Assembly: GCA_017483185.1 (NCBI GenBank)
Contig: JAFULM010000032.1
Coordinates: 1-64,000 of the forward strand
DNA: 64,000 bases
Source of the DNA: Prevotella sp.
Lineage (GTDB): Bacteria > Bacteroidota > Bacteroidia > Bacteroidales > Bacteroidaceae
Direction: 5' to 3'
Position numbers and translations under genes: made by a program. Under the pieces are notes generated by a model that worked only from the letters and a program-made list of their open reading frames with translations, was not told where the DNA came from and did no database searches. This document shows, piece after piece, positions 26,554 through 35,771 of the stretch; the stretch's first letter is position 1; each line of letters begins with the position of its first letter.

Positions 26554-29500
26554 TGAGATTACGTATCCTGATGATAGCCGCATTGATTGGCGGCACGTTG
26601 AAAACAGCAGCACAAGGCTTCTTCAATCTGACTTCCGAGCAGGTCAGGATAGACTCTCTGTTACCATATTTTACTTACATCCATGCGTTGGAGGGCAATT
26701 ATGCCGATTCAACTTACACCGTGTCGATAGACTATCCGGAGTTCATTCCCATGACACGGGCCGACATTGAGCGTTATCATTTGATTACGTCAGACACATT
26801 GCCACCCATGCCGGAAGTCCTTAGTGCCGTCACGGTATCGCGCAAGAAAGGTTCATTGGACATAGCGTTGATGCCGCTCGTCTTTCGTGACGGTAAATAT
26901 ATGAAGCTCGTCAGCTTCAAACTGACGGTCACGTCGACACCGCGGGCTTTTCACGACGGACTGACATCAGATGCGGCACGTGACATCATGTCGTCTAAAG
27001 CGCCGCGTCAACAGGCACGGGCCGAAAGGTATGCGACCCATTCCGTGTTGCGTAGCGGCGACTGGGCTAAGATCAGAGTGTCCCGCAGCGGCGTGTTTCA
27101 GATAACGGACGAGCTGGTGAGGCAAGCCGGATTTTCCGATCTGTCGCGTGTGAAAGTCTATGGCTATGGCGGAGCGCTTCAGCCGGAAATACTTACAGAC
27201 AACTATCTGCGTTCGACGGACGACTTGCAGGAAGTCCCCCAATGTATTGTTGACGGGCGTCACCTGTTCTACGCCCGTGGACCGGTGTCATGGACGACAT
27301 CCAACAATCGTACGCGCAATCCTTATTCGGATTACGGCTATTATTTTCTTACGGAGAGCGAAGGCGCTCCACTCACTGTCGATGAGCAGACTTTCATCGA
27401 CGGCTTTTATCCCGACGGCATACATTTTAATTCTCTTTACGAGGTTGATGACTTCGCGTGGTATCACAGCGGCCGCAATCTCTATGACGCGCAACCATTC
27501 ACTCCCGGTGTGTCGCGTAGCTATGAAATCCCGGCCGCCGGTTCTCCGGGCAGCGGAATGATTATTGTTGCGATGACGGCAGACGCGGCTTCCACCGCAC
27601 AGATAAGCCTCAATGGAGTCAATGTGGGCACGGTGGCCGTGACCGGCAAGACAACAGAGTATATCAAGGCATTGGGAGCACGTGCCACGTTCAGCGTCAG
27701 CAATATCTCTTCTTCAAACGCCGTTACCATATCGCAGACATCCGGAGGGACAATGCGTCTGGACCATATAGTCATCCACTGTGCCAATCCATGCGGAAGA
27801 CCCGACCTGCGCGGTTCGGATTATGCCTCGCCGGAGTTCGTCTACCGCATAACCAATCAAGACCACCATGCCGACGGCCCGGCCGACATGATAATCCTGC
27901 TGCCCACCGGTCAGAAACTTCGTGCGCAGGCCGAGCGTCTTAAGGAATTGCATGAGACCCACGACGGAATGTCTGTGCGCATCGTTCCGGCCGACGAATT
28001 GTATAATGAGTTCTCCAGCGGCACACCCGACGCGACGGCCTACCGCCGTTATCTGAAGATGCTCTATGACCGTGCGGCGACCGACGAGGACATGCCGCGC
28101 TATTTAGTGCTTTTCGGTGATGGCGTGTGGGACAACCGTATGCACACCGCAGCCAGCCAAGGACTGTCGCCCGATGATTTCCTCTTGTGTTTTGAGAGCG
28201 AAAACTCGTTCAGCGCAACAGACAGTTATGTGGCCGAAGACTTCTTCTGTCTGTTGGACGACGGAGAGAGAATGCAAGAGACAAACGGCAATTATCTTGG
28301 CAAACCGGATATTGCCGTGGGTCGTTTCCCCGTGCGTAATGAAGAAGACGCCCGTACGATGGTCGACAAGATAGAGACATATCTGACCAAAAAGAATGCC
28401 GGTGCATGGCAGAACACCATAGTCATGATGGGAGACGACGGCAATGACAACATCCACATGAAGGCAGCCGACGATATAGCAAAGATGCTTGAAGAGACAA
28501 ATCCCGCCTTTGATGTCAAGCGCATCATGTGGGATGCTTATGAACGCACGTCGTCAGCCACGGGCAATACATATCCCGACGTCTCACGTCTCGTCAGACA
28601 GTATATGACGAGCGGCGCACTGATTATGAATTACTGCGGCCACGGTGCGGCCGACATGATTTCCCATGAGAAAGTCATCGGTATCAACGATTTCCGTTCC
28701 ATCGCGTCGGCCGGTCTCCCGCTTTGGGTCACAGCTTCATGCGACATCATGCCCTTTGACAGCCATGAGGACAACATCGGCGAGGCCGCGCTGTTCAACA
28801 AGAACGGTGGTGCAGTAGCATTTTTCGGTACGACCCGCACCGTATATACCGATCGCAACGAGCGCATCAACACCGCTTTCACCAAAGAGTTGTTCAACAC
28901 AGCGGCCGACGGCCTCCACAATTCCATCGGAGAGGCGGTGAGACTGGCCAAAAACGCTCTTGTCGCACTCATACCGGGGACGTCAAACAGTTATCCGGAT
29001 GCCACTCTCAACAAACTCAACTACAGCCTATTGGGCGATCCGGCCCTACGTCTTGCCATCCCCACGCTGACCACCGTGATAGACCGCATCAACGACACAC
29101 CTGTCGATACGGACACCCCGATGCAGTTGAAGGCCGGCATGCAGGTCACGGTAGAAGGCCATGTGGAGCAGGGCGGACAGAAAACCACGGGTTTCAGCGG
29201 AGTCATATCCACCAATGTGCGTGATGCCATCCAGACCATAGAGTGCCGTTTGAACAACACATCCGATGAAGGCGCATCGGAAAAGTTTGTCTATCGGGAT
29301 CGTCCCAACAGCATTTTCAAGGGCAGCGATGCCGTGCATGATGGCAACTTCTCCTTCACCTTCGTCGTTCCCAAGGACATCAGTTACAGCGAAGACGCCG
29401 GCCAGATGATAGTCTTTGCCATCACCGACGACCATACCCTGACAGCCCACGGCTATACCGACAACTTCATTCTCAACGGTTCGGCCGACTTCAATCCCGA

Positions 29501-30164
29501 CGAAAAGGGCCCGTCGATATACTGTTATCTCAACACCCCGTCGTTCACCAACGGAGGAATGGTCAACACGACCCCTTACTTCTACGCCGAGCTCAACGAC
29601 GACGACGGCATCAATGCCGCCGGAGGCAGCATCGGACACGACCTTCAACTGATTGTCGACGGTGACATGCAGACCACCTATACGCTCAACGACTATTTCA
29701 CGTTCGACTTCGGATCCTACCGCAGCGGCCGTGTCGGTTTCAGCATCCCGCGTCTTGCCCCCGGCGACCACAAACTGCTGTTCCGCGCGTGGGACGTGCT
29801 CAACTATTCGTCCACGGCCGAACTTGCCTTTACCGTTGTTGAAGGCAAGGAGCCGACCATCGTCGACGTCGACTGCTATCCCAACCCTGCGACCACCCAC
29901 ACCACCTTCCGCATCATCCACGACCGTATCGGCAGTTCCGTCGGTGCCGTGCTCGACATCTACGACATGTCCGGCCGCCATCTGTGGTCTCAGGATGCCG
30001 AGGCCATACCGTCGGACAACACCATGACCATCGGCTGGGACCTCACTATGGGAGACGGCCGTCGCCTCGGGACTGGAGTCTATCTCTACCGCGTGCGGCT
30101 CAACTGCGAGGGCGGCAGCTATGTGTCAAAAGCAAAGAAACTCATCATCTTAAGCAATAAATAG
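26550..30164 (+). CDS. porU: Type IX secretion system sortase PorU
   Basis: The cell-surface C25 cysteine peptidase that removes the C-terminal signal of type IX cargo and attaches cargo to A-LPS. 1204 residues with a signal peptide ending near KTAAQ. The gingipain-like catalytic region holds H698 in NYCGHGAADM and C731 in TASCDIMPF. PorU's own C-terminal domain closes it (CYPNPATTHTTF; GTGVYLYRV). Start ATG 26550 overlaps the FAH stop; ATG 26553 is a near alternative. porV follows 80 bases later, the order known from Porphyromonas, where the two proteins form the attachment complex with PorQ and PorZ. Confidence 0.95.
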   Translation: MMRLRILMIAALIGGTLKTAAQGFFNLTSEQVRIDSLLPYFTYIHALEGNYADSTYTVSIDYPEFIPMTRADIERYHLITSDTLPPMPEVLSAVTVSRKKGSLDIALMPLVFRDGKYMKLVSFKLTVTSTPRAFHDGLTSDAARDIMSSKAPRQQARAERYATHSVLRSGDWAKIRVSRSGVFQITDELVRQAGFSDLSRVKVYGYGGALQPEILTDNYLRSTDDLQEVPQCIVDGRHLFYARGPVSWTTSNNRTRNPYSDYGYYFLTESEGAPLTVDEQTFIDGFYPDGIHFNSLYEVDDFAWYHSGRNLYDAQPFTPGVSRSYEIPAAGSPGSGMIIVAMTADAASTAQISLNGVNVGTVAVTGKTTEYIKALGARATFSVSNISSSNAVTISQTSGGTMRLDHIVIHCANPCGRPDLRGSDYASPEFVYRITNQDHHADGPADMIILLPTGQKLRAQAERLKELHETHDGMSVRIVPADELYNEFSSGTPDATAYRRYLKMLYDRAATDEDMPRYLVLFGDGVWDNRMHTAASQGLSPDDFLLCFESENSFSATDSYVAEDFFCLLDDGERMQETNGNYLGKPDIAVGRFPVRNEEDARTMVDKIETYLTKKNAGAWQNTIVMMGDDGNDNIHMKAADDIAKMLEETNPAFDVKRIMWDAYERTSSATGNTYPDVSRLVRQYMTSGALIMNYCGHGAADMISHEKVIGINDFRSIASAGLPLWVTASCDIMPFDSHEDNIGEAALFNKNGGAVAFFGTTRTVYTDRNERINTAFTKELFNTAADGLHNSIGEAVRLAKNALVALIPGTSNSYPDATLNKLNYSLLGDPALRLAIPTLTTVIDRINDTPVDTDTPMQLKAGMQVTVEGHVEQGGQKTTGFSGVISTNVRDAIQTIECRLNNTSDEGASEKFVYRDRPNSIFKGSDAVHDGNFSFTFVVPKDISYSEDAGQMIVFAITDDHTLTAHGYTDNFILNGSADFNPDEKGPSIYCYLNTPSFTNGGMVNTTPYFYAELNDDDGINAAGGSIGHDLQLIVDGDMQTTYTLNDYFTFDFGSYRSGRVGFSIPRLAPGDHKLLFRAWDVLNYSSTAELAFTVVEGKEPTIVDVDCYPNPATTHTTFRIIHDRIGSSVGAVLDIYDMSGRHLWSQDAEAIPSDNTMTIGWDLTMGDGRRLGTGVYLYRVRLNCEGGSYVSKAKKLIILSNK

Positions 30165-30244
30165 CGCTGTTGCGCCGTTTAAAGATTTGTGACCATCAAG
30201 TAATTATACCGCAAATATAACCGTATATATATCTTACATAGCCA

Positions 30245-31414
30245 ATGAAGAATAACATCAGATTAGCAACGATAGTCGTCTGCCTCCTTGCCGCTCTCTG
30301 CGTGTCGGCACAGGACAAGAAGAGCCAGTTCAACCCCGTCGACCACGCTGTCATATCCCAGACCATCGCCCCCGACGCCCGTGCCGCCGGTATGGGTGAC
30401 GTGGGAGCGGCCACAGACCCTGACGTCAACTCCCAGTTCTGGAACCCGGCCAAATATCCGTTCTGCATCAGCCGTGCCGGCGTGGCGCTCAACTACACCC
30501 CGTGGCTCCGCCAGCTGGTCAACGACATCGACCTCGCATACGTAGCCGGCTACTACCGCATCGGTGATTATAGCGCCGTGTCCGGTTCAATACGCTACTT
30601 CTCGCTCGGAGAGGTGATGACCTCGCTTGACGAAAACGCCATGACGGTCAAACCCTACGAGATGTCCATCGACGCGGCCTATTCGCTCATGCTCAGCGAG
30701 TCGTTCTCTCTTGCCGCCGGCATCCGTTGGATCTATTCCGACCTGCGCTACGACTATACCGAAGACTCCGCTCCGGCATCAGCCTTTGCCGCCGACCTGG
30801 CCATGTACTACAATAAGTATCTCAACATCGGCAGCCGCGAGTGTCAGCTCGGACTCGGACTGAACTTCAGCAACATCGGCAGCAAGATTTCCTATTACGG
30901 CGACGACCGCAGCCAGTTCCTGCCGGCCAACATGCGTCTTGGTGTCTCGCTGATGGTCCCCGTGGACGAATACAACCGTTTCTCCATAGCCGCCGATGCC
31001 AACAAACTGCTCGTGCCCACCGTTCCGAAGCAGAACGAGGGAGAGAGTGCCGCCGACTATCAGGACCGCGTCATCCGCGAATACAGCGACGTCGGCGCCT
31101 TCTCCGGCATATTCAAGAGTTTCAGCGATGCCCCCGGCGGTTTCAAGGAAGAACTTCAGGAAATCCAGTGGAGCGTCGGAGCGGAATATGTCTATCACGA
31201 CCAGTTCTCCATCCGCGCCGGCTATCACCACGAGAGCGAAAACAAGGGCAACCGCAAGTACTTCACCGTCGGCGGCGGTTTCCGCATGAACGTCTTCTCG
31301 CTCGACGTCGGCTACGTCATCTCTACAGCCCAGAGCAATCCGCTCGACCAGACCCTGCGTTTCTCCTTGGCATTCGACATGGACGGCATAAAGGATCTGT
31401 TCAGTAGGAGATAA
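30245..31414 (+). CDS. porV: Type IX secretion system protein PorV
   Basis: An outer membrane beta-barrel shuttle that carries secreted cargo from the translocon to PorU. 389 residues; signal peptide ending at CVSAQ, then the family opening HAVISQTIAPDARAAGMGDVG, NSQFWNPAKYPF, and barrel strands to the end (LRFSLAFDMDGIKDLF). It sits directly after porU, consistent with their known partnership. Confidence 0.96.
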   Translation: MKNNIRLATIVVCLLAALCVSAQDKKSQFNPVDHAVISQTIAPDARAAGMGDVGAATDPDVNSQFWNPAKYPFCISRAGVALNYTPWLRQLVNDIDLAYVAGYYRIGDYSAVSGSIRYFSLGEVMTSLDENAMTVKPYEMSIDAAYSLMLSESFSLAAGIRWIYSDLRYDYTEDSAPASAFAADLAMYYNKYLNIGSRECQLGLGLNFSNIGSKISYYGDDRSQFLPANMRLGVSLMVPVDEYNRFSIAADANKLLVPTVPKQNEGESAADYQDRVIREYSDVGAFSGIFKSFSDAPGGFKEELQEIQWSVGAEYVYHDQFSIRAGYHHESENKGNRKYFTVGGGFRMNVFSLDVGYVISTAQSNPLDQTLRFSLAFDMDGIKDLFSRR

Positions 31415-31469
31415 ATTGGGATAAAGGAAGCAGTAATTAATAATTCAGAACTAAGAATCAATATAAAAA

Positions 31470-31955
31470 ATGAATATAAGGGTTGGCTTCGGCTTTGATG
31501 TCCACCGCCTCGTCCCCGGTCGTGACCTCTGGATGGGCGGCATAAAGATAGGCCACAGTCTCGGCCTGTTGGGCCACAGTGACGCCGACGTGCTCATCCA
31601 CGCCATCTGCGACGCGCTTCTCGGAGCGGCCAACATGCGGGACATCGGTTATCACTTTCCCGACACCTCGGCCGACACCCTCGACATCGACAGCAAGATA
31701 CTTCTCCGCAAGACCGTCGGCCTCATAGCCACAAAGGGATATGCCGTCGGCAACATTGACGCCACAATCTGCGCCGAGCGGCCCAAGATGAATCCCCACA
31801 TACCGGCCATGAAGGCTTGTCTGGCCGAAGTCATCGGCACCGACGAAGACAACATCTCAATCAAGGCCACCACGACCGAACGTCTCGGTTTTACAGGACG
31901 CGAGGAGGGCATCAGCGCCTATGCGACGGTGCTCATAGCAAAGGTTGAGGGCTGA
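31470..31955 (+). CDS. ispF: 2-C-methyl-D-erythritol 2,4-cyclodiphosphate synthase
   Basis: A zinc-dependent enzyme of the MEP isoprenoid pathway. 161 residues; RVGFGFDVHRLV (metal ligands D and H), GHSDADVLIHAICDALLGAANMRDIG and the C-terminal TTTERLGFTGREEGISA are all canonical. It follows porV by 55 bases and ends before a strong terminator, so porU-porV-ispF may be one transcript. Confidence 0.98.
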   Translation: MNIRVGFGFDVHRLVPGRDLWMGGIKIGHSLGLLGHSDADVLIHAICDALLGAANMRDIGYHFPDTSADTLDIDSKILLRKTVGLIATKGYAVGNIDATICAERPKMNPHIPAMKACLAEVIGTDEDNISIKATTTERLGFTGREEGISAYATVLIAKVEG

Positions 31956-31994
31956 AGAATGAAGGGCTAAATAAAATCAGGAAGTAGAATATAT

Positions 31995-32045
31995 GAGGGT
32001 GTATCAATCTGCTTCCCCCGCATTTTGATACACCCTCTTTATTTT
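31995..32045 (+). terminator. Terminator after ispF (TATCAAAA-family hairpin)
   Basis: GAGGGTGTATCAA (31995-32007) pairs perfectly with TTGATACACCCTC (32025-32037), followed by TTTATTTT. The same end sequences occur in the palindromes at 8942 and 21634, so this element family can act as a terminator. Confidence 0.8.
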
Positions 32046-32194
32046 CTTAAAAAGGGGAAAGTTCTTCCGAGGGTTTCCGAATTTAGGGGAAACTTTCTGA
32101 AAATCTTTCCGTTTTTGAAGGAAACATTTTTATGCCCCTACGCGTGCCGTACAATATGACGGGGTCTTCCGAACAGCTGTGATTGCGAACAGTC

Positions 32195-32794
32195 TCAGAG
32201 TTTGAACGTCATGGGAAGCGTAAATCTCACTGCGACAGGCTGCCCGTCCTTCTTTCCGGGTGTCCATCGCGGCATGACTTCTATCAGCCGCATAGCCTCC
32301 TTGTCTATAGTCGGGCTTATGCTTCTCACGACTTTGGCATCCGTCGCCTTGCCGTCCTTATTGACGACAAAGCTCACGACAACCCGTCCCTGCTCATTGT
32401 TGTCTTTTGCCTCCTTCGGATATTTTGTGTTCTTCGACAACCATTCGGCCAATCCGTTGTTTCCACCGGGGAACTCCGGCATCTTGTCCGGGTTCAGCTC
32501 CACCGTCTGCCCATCTTGTGCGGTTTGCTGCTTCACCACCTTGTTTTGCTTCACCTTGTTTTGCTTCACTTTGTTTCGCTTTTCCACCACCTTGGCTTGT
32601 ACTACCTTAGCTTGCTTCACTTTGTTTTGCTTTTCCACTACCTTGGCTTGTACTACCTTGTTTTTCTTTTCCATCACTTGTGTGGCGGCTGTCCGTGCGT
32701 CGACCGTCGCGACGTCCTGAGCCGCGGCAGTGCCGCATCCGCCAGCCAGCAGAATGGCGGCAGTCATGATTTTGCAAATTGACATTCTCTTCAT
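32195..32794 (-). CDS. TonB-family energy-transducer-like protein
   Basis: 199 residues. An N-terminal export signal (about 1-27, ending GGCGTAAAQ) is followed by a Lys/Gln/Val-rich linker of about 45 residues made of repeated VVQAK, VVEK and NKVKQ units. The last 90 residues are a TonB C-terminal domain (GRVVVSFVVNKDGKATDAKVV; MPRWTPGKKDGQPVAVRFTLP). The signal looks cleavable, or possibly a lipoprotein signal, rather than a TonB anchor, so energy transduction is uncertain. Start ATG 32794 is chosen because the -7 box lies at 32841-32848; the longer frame starts upstream of the promoter. Confidence 0.8.
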   Translation of the reverse strand: MKRMSICKIMTAAILLAGGCGTAAAQDVATVDARTAATQVMEKKNKVVQAKVVEKQNKVKQAKVVQAKVVEKRNKVKQNKVKQNKVVKQQTAQDGQTVELNPDKMPEFPGGNNGLAEWLSKNTKYPKEAKDNNEQGRVVVSFVVNKDGKATDAKVVRSISPTIDKEAMRLIEVMPRWTPGKKDGQPVAVRFTLPMTFKL

Positions 32795-32840
32795 TCTTTT
32801 ATATTTCTGTTGATACCGTTTGATCTGTATATCGTAGTGG

Positions 32841-32848
32841 CAAAGATA
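32841..32848 (-). promoter_or_regulatory. -7 box of the TonB-like gene
   Basis: The minus strand reads TATCTTTG 47 bases before the chosen start codon. It is divergent from the KilA-N promoter. Confidence 0.65.
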
Positions 32849-32852
32849 CATA

Positions 32853-33093
32853 AAAATCTTTACTTTCCTGTTGTCAATGGATGAAGAATTTTGTTTGGTG
32901 GTGGAGTGTGCTAAATATGTTTGGATTGCTGTAATATCATGAATTATATTTATCTTTGCAATGAAATTCAATCATTTAAGGACAATGGCAAAGATTACTG
33001 TTCAAAATACTCAAATTACAGTTCTGCAATGGGCAGAACAGGATTATATTTCTCTTACAGATATGGCTTCAGCTAAAGAGGGAGATAGTAGGT
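32853..33093 (+). repeat. Source copy of a 241-bp duplication (KilA-N promoter and 5' end)
   Basis: These 241 bases recur with a handful of substitutions at 34191-34431. They include the -7 box TATCTTTG at 32951-32958, the leader and the first 36 codons of the KilA-N gene. In the second copy the base after the upstream ATG gives ATGTAA, which shows that the conserved start is ATG 32985. Confidence 0.9.
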
Positions 33094-33803
33094 CGGCAGA
33101 CATTATAAAGAATTGGATTAGGAATCGCTATACGATTGAATTTCTTGGGACTTGGGAAATAATTCATAATTCTGATTTTAAAGTGGTCGAATTTGACCAC
33201 TTTAGAAAAAGTGCAGGATTACCTTCTTTTGTACTTAGTGCATCGGAATGGATCGAGTGTACAAACGCTATCGGGTTGATTGTGAAAAAAGGGCGTTATG
33301 GTGGCACATATGCTCACAAAGATATTGCTTTTGAGTTTGGCTCAGCAATCAGCGTCCCTTTCAAACTCTATCTGATTGAAGAATTTCAGAGACTGAAAAC
33401 AGAGGAGTTGCAACAAATTGGTTGGTCGGCAAAGCGCGAGTTATCAAAGATAAATTATCGAATACATACGGATGCGATTAAGCAGAATCTAATTCCTGTT
33501 GAAATAACTCCCATGCAAGCAAGTGTCATTTATGCCAATGAAGCTGATGTGTTGAATGTGGCAATGTTTGGGATGACAGCAAAGGAATGGAGAGAGACTA
33601 ATCCAGAATTGAAAGGCAATATTCGGGATTACGCCACTATCAATGAACTTATATGTTTGTCCAATATGGAAAATCTTAATGCGGTATTTATTGAACAGAA
33701 AATGCCGCAAGGAGAAAGACTCGTAAAACTCAATCAAATAGCCATTCATCAGATGAGTGTGCTGGAAAGTGGTGATAATGGTGAAAGGAAATTGTTGAAA
33801 TAA
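32985..33803 (+). CDS. KilA-N domain protein
   Basis: 272 residues. The N-terminal KilA-N domain (about 1-110: YISLTDMASAKEG, IIKNWIRNRYTIEFLGTWE, FVLSASEWIECTNAIGLIVKKGRYGGTYAHKDIAFEFG-type blocks) is a DNA-binding fold common in phages and Bacteroidota accessory regions. The C-terminal half is conserved in the family but without a known catalytic motif. AT-rich DNA suggests transfer. Start ATG 32985 (MAKITVQNTQ) is supported by the duplicated copy, in which the upstream ATG is followed by a stop. Divergent from the TonB-like gene. Confidence 0.85.
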   Translation: MAKITVQNTQITVLQWAEQDYISLTDMASAKEGDSRSADIIKNWIRNRYTIEFLGTWEIIHNSDFKVVEFDHFRKSAGLPSFVLSASEWIECTNAIGLIVKKGRYGGTYAHKDIAFEFGSAISVPFKLYLIEEFQRLKTEELQQIGWSAKRELSKINYRIHTDAIKQNLIPVEITPMQASVIYANEADVLNVAMFGMTAKEWRETNPELKGNIRDYATINELICLSNMENLNAVFIEQKMPQGERLVKLNQIAIHQMSVLESGDNGERKLLK

Positions 33804-33835
33804 TCCTGTATGTCCGGTATTTTGAGTGATATATC

Positions 33836-34190
33836 AATTAATACCGACATAACAAACCCATCTGATTTTGGCGTCACAAAACTTCCGCAAGTAGGGTCGC
33901 GACCCGTCGCGACCGCCTCGGTGTGACAGTCCCAACTCTATATAAATGAGCGGATGTTAGATGTTTGGGCTTTCATCTCGTAGGCACCCTCCCCTTGGGG
34001 AGGGCCGGGGTGAGGCCGTCGTTATTGTTAAAAATCGGAAGAAACTTGACAAGTGCCTCTCTGTTTTTGAAGAATTTGGAAACAAATCTCCCGCGGCCCG
34101 AAATTCTTTAAAATTTCGCGTGCATCGTTTAGCCGTTGAGTAACAATGCGTTACGACGGAAACCATGAAAGTGTGCAATGATTTCGGCCG
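33836..34190. repeat. Direct repeat R1
   Basis: The gene-free stretch after KilA-N begins ATACCGACATAACAA, passes a TAGGGTCGCGACCCGTCGCGACC palindrome and GAGCGGATGTTAGATG, then a CCCTCCCCTTGGGGAGGG palindrome, and ends GTGTGCAATGATTTCGG. The same series occurs in the same orientation at 36651-37016. The final 250 bases are nearly identical between the copies. Confidence 0.9.
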
Positions 34191-34436
34191 AAAATCTTTA
34201 TTTTCCTGTTGTCAATGGATGAAGACTTTTGTTTGGTGGTGGAATGTGCTAAATATTTTTGGATTGCTGTAATATCATGAATTATATTTATCTTTGCAAT
34301 GTAATTCAATCATTTAAGGACAATGGCAAAGATTACTGTTCAAAATACTCAAATTACAATTCTGCAATGGGCAGAACAGGATTATATTTCTCTTACAGAT
34401 ATGGCCTCAGCTAAAGAGGGAGATAGTAGGTTCTGA
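34191..34436 (+). pseudogene. Duplicated KilA-N promoter and truncated 37-codon reading frame
   Basis: Second copy of the 241-bp segment 32853-33093. It carries TATCTTTG at 34289-34296 and an open frame ATG 34323 to TGA 34436 whose 37 codons match the KilA-N start except V13I and the last residue. It then breaks off at AGTAGG. The C10 protease gene starts 36 bases later, so the copied promoter may now drive that gene. Confidence 0.85.
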
Positions 34437-34471
34437 CTAATAATATATTTTAAACAAAACTTAATAATTAA

Positions 34472-35695
34472 ATGATTATAAAAAAAATACTATTTTTTAG
34501 TTTTATTCTTTTTTGTGTTTCGTGTACAAATGAAAGTTTTGAAATGAGTAATTCATGTCAACAGAATGAAATGTTGATAAAGAGTGAAAAATTTCATATT
34601 AATGAATCAGAGGCGATTGATATAGCAAATCGTTTTTTTAGAAATACGACACGCTCTAAAAGTCTTGATTTTAAAGTAGAATGTGTGAAAAACAAAAAAG
34701 TAGAATCAACAAGGAGTAATGTTTATTCACATGACACCCTTGCCTACATTCTTAACCGCGGAGACAATGATGGTTTTATTATTATATCTTCCGACAATAG
34801 AATTTTTCCTATCTTAGCATTTTCAGAAAGTGGAACTTTTAAATATAAAGAAGATTATAACGATGTCGTCTATGCAAATTTCATTTCACGATTGGATGAG
34901 CGTTTAAGAAGTGTAGAAAATAGCGATTCTATTGTTCAAGTGCCGGAAGGTTTCCCCGTAGGATGTATGAAATCATATCCAAAAGTTAGTTATACGTGGA
35001 CACAGACGTCCCCATTTAATAACTGTGTAGTAAAGGATCATCCCAATTGTCTTGCCGGGTGCGTTGCAATAGCAATGGCTCAAGCAATGGTTCATTGTAA
35101 AGATACTCTTGTATATAAGAAGCAGGAAAGTGGGGAACCTGTTGATAAAACATACAATCTCAAAATGATTCGTGAGGCTTTGGCTGATCCGGATTCTATA
35201 CCTGTAACATACGATAGTGCGATGGATGAGGCAGCAGAACTTGTGTATCAAATTGGACATGACGTAAAAATGAATTATGGTACTACTCTTAGTGGGACAG
35301 ATTATAAGTTGATGACGCCACTTTTTAAAGGTCTTGAATTTATTGTTAGAGAACCGGATTTTACAGAATATACCGAAAATAGTCGTGATATAGCAAATAG
35401 TTTATTGAATGATGATATTATATGTGTTGTTGGAAAGGGGGGACCATCAGGAGATCGTAACAACCATGCTTGGATTATAGATGGATGTGAGTTTTGTTGG
35501 GCCGAAAATCGTCCACCTTATCATAATGTTACTAATCTTTTCTTGCATTGTAATTGGGGCTGGGGAGGAGACTGTAACGGTTATTATTCAGGATACTATT
35601 TCATGACAGATGTTGAAATATATTATACATCATATATGCTATATCTTACAATAGGAAAGAATGCCGTGGTCAAAAGTTATTTTGATATTTTTTGA
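34472..35695 (+). CDS. C10 family (streptopain-like) cysteine protease, lipoprotein
   Basis: 407 residues. A signal peptide ends in a lipobox-like CVSC, so the protein is probably surface-anchored. A Spi-like propeptide (about 35-150, with SEAIDIANRFF and DGFIIISSDNR) precedes the papain-fold domain. Catalytic C197 is in AGCVAIAMAQAM and H332 in NNHAWIIDG, followed by HCNWGWGGDCNGYY. Such proteases are secreted as zymogens. It lies between direct repeats R1 and R2, in AT-rich DNA, behind a copied KilA-N promoter. Confidence 0.9.
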   Translation: MIIKKILFFSFILFCVSCTNESFEMSNSCQQNEMLIKSEKFHINESEAIDIANRFFRNTTRSKSLDFKVECVKNKKVESTRSNVYSHDTLAYILNRGDNDGFIIISSDNRIFPILAFSESGTFKYKEDYNDVVYANFISRLDERLRSVENSDSIVQVPEGFPVGCMKSYPKVSYTWTQTSPFNNCVVKDHPNCLAGCVAIAMAQAMVHCKDTLVYKKQESGEPVDKTYNLKMIREALADPDSIPVTYDSAMDEAAELVYQIGHDVKMNYGTTLSGTDYKLMTPLFKGLEFIVREPDFTEYTENSRDIANSLLNDDIICVVGKGGPSGDRNNHAWIIDGCEFCWAENRPPYHNVTNLFLHCNWGWGGDCNGYYSGYYFMTDVEIYYTSYMLYLTIGKNAVVKSYFDIF

Positions 35696-35771
35696 TGGGA
35701 GTCATTACAGTTCCAAAGTTTAAGTATTCTTATCATAATAAGAAAAGATTTTTTATTAATATGAGTAATAT

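Noticed and set aside
32961..32984. Earlier ATG for the KilA-N gene
   Set aside because: In the duplicated copy this ATG is followed at once by TAA, and it lies at the expected transcript start.
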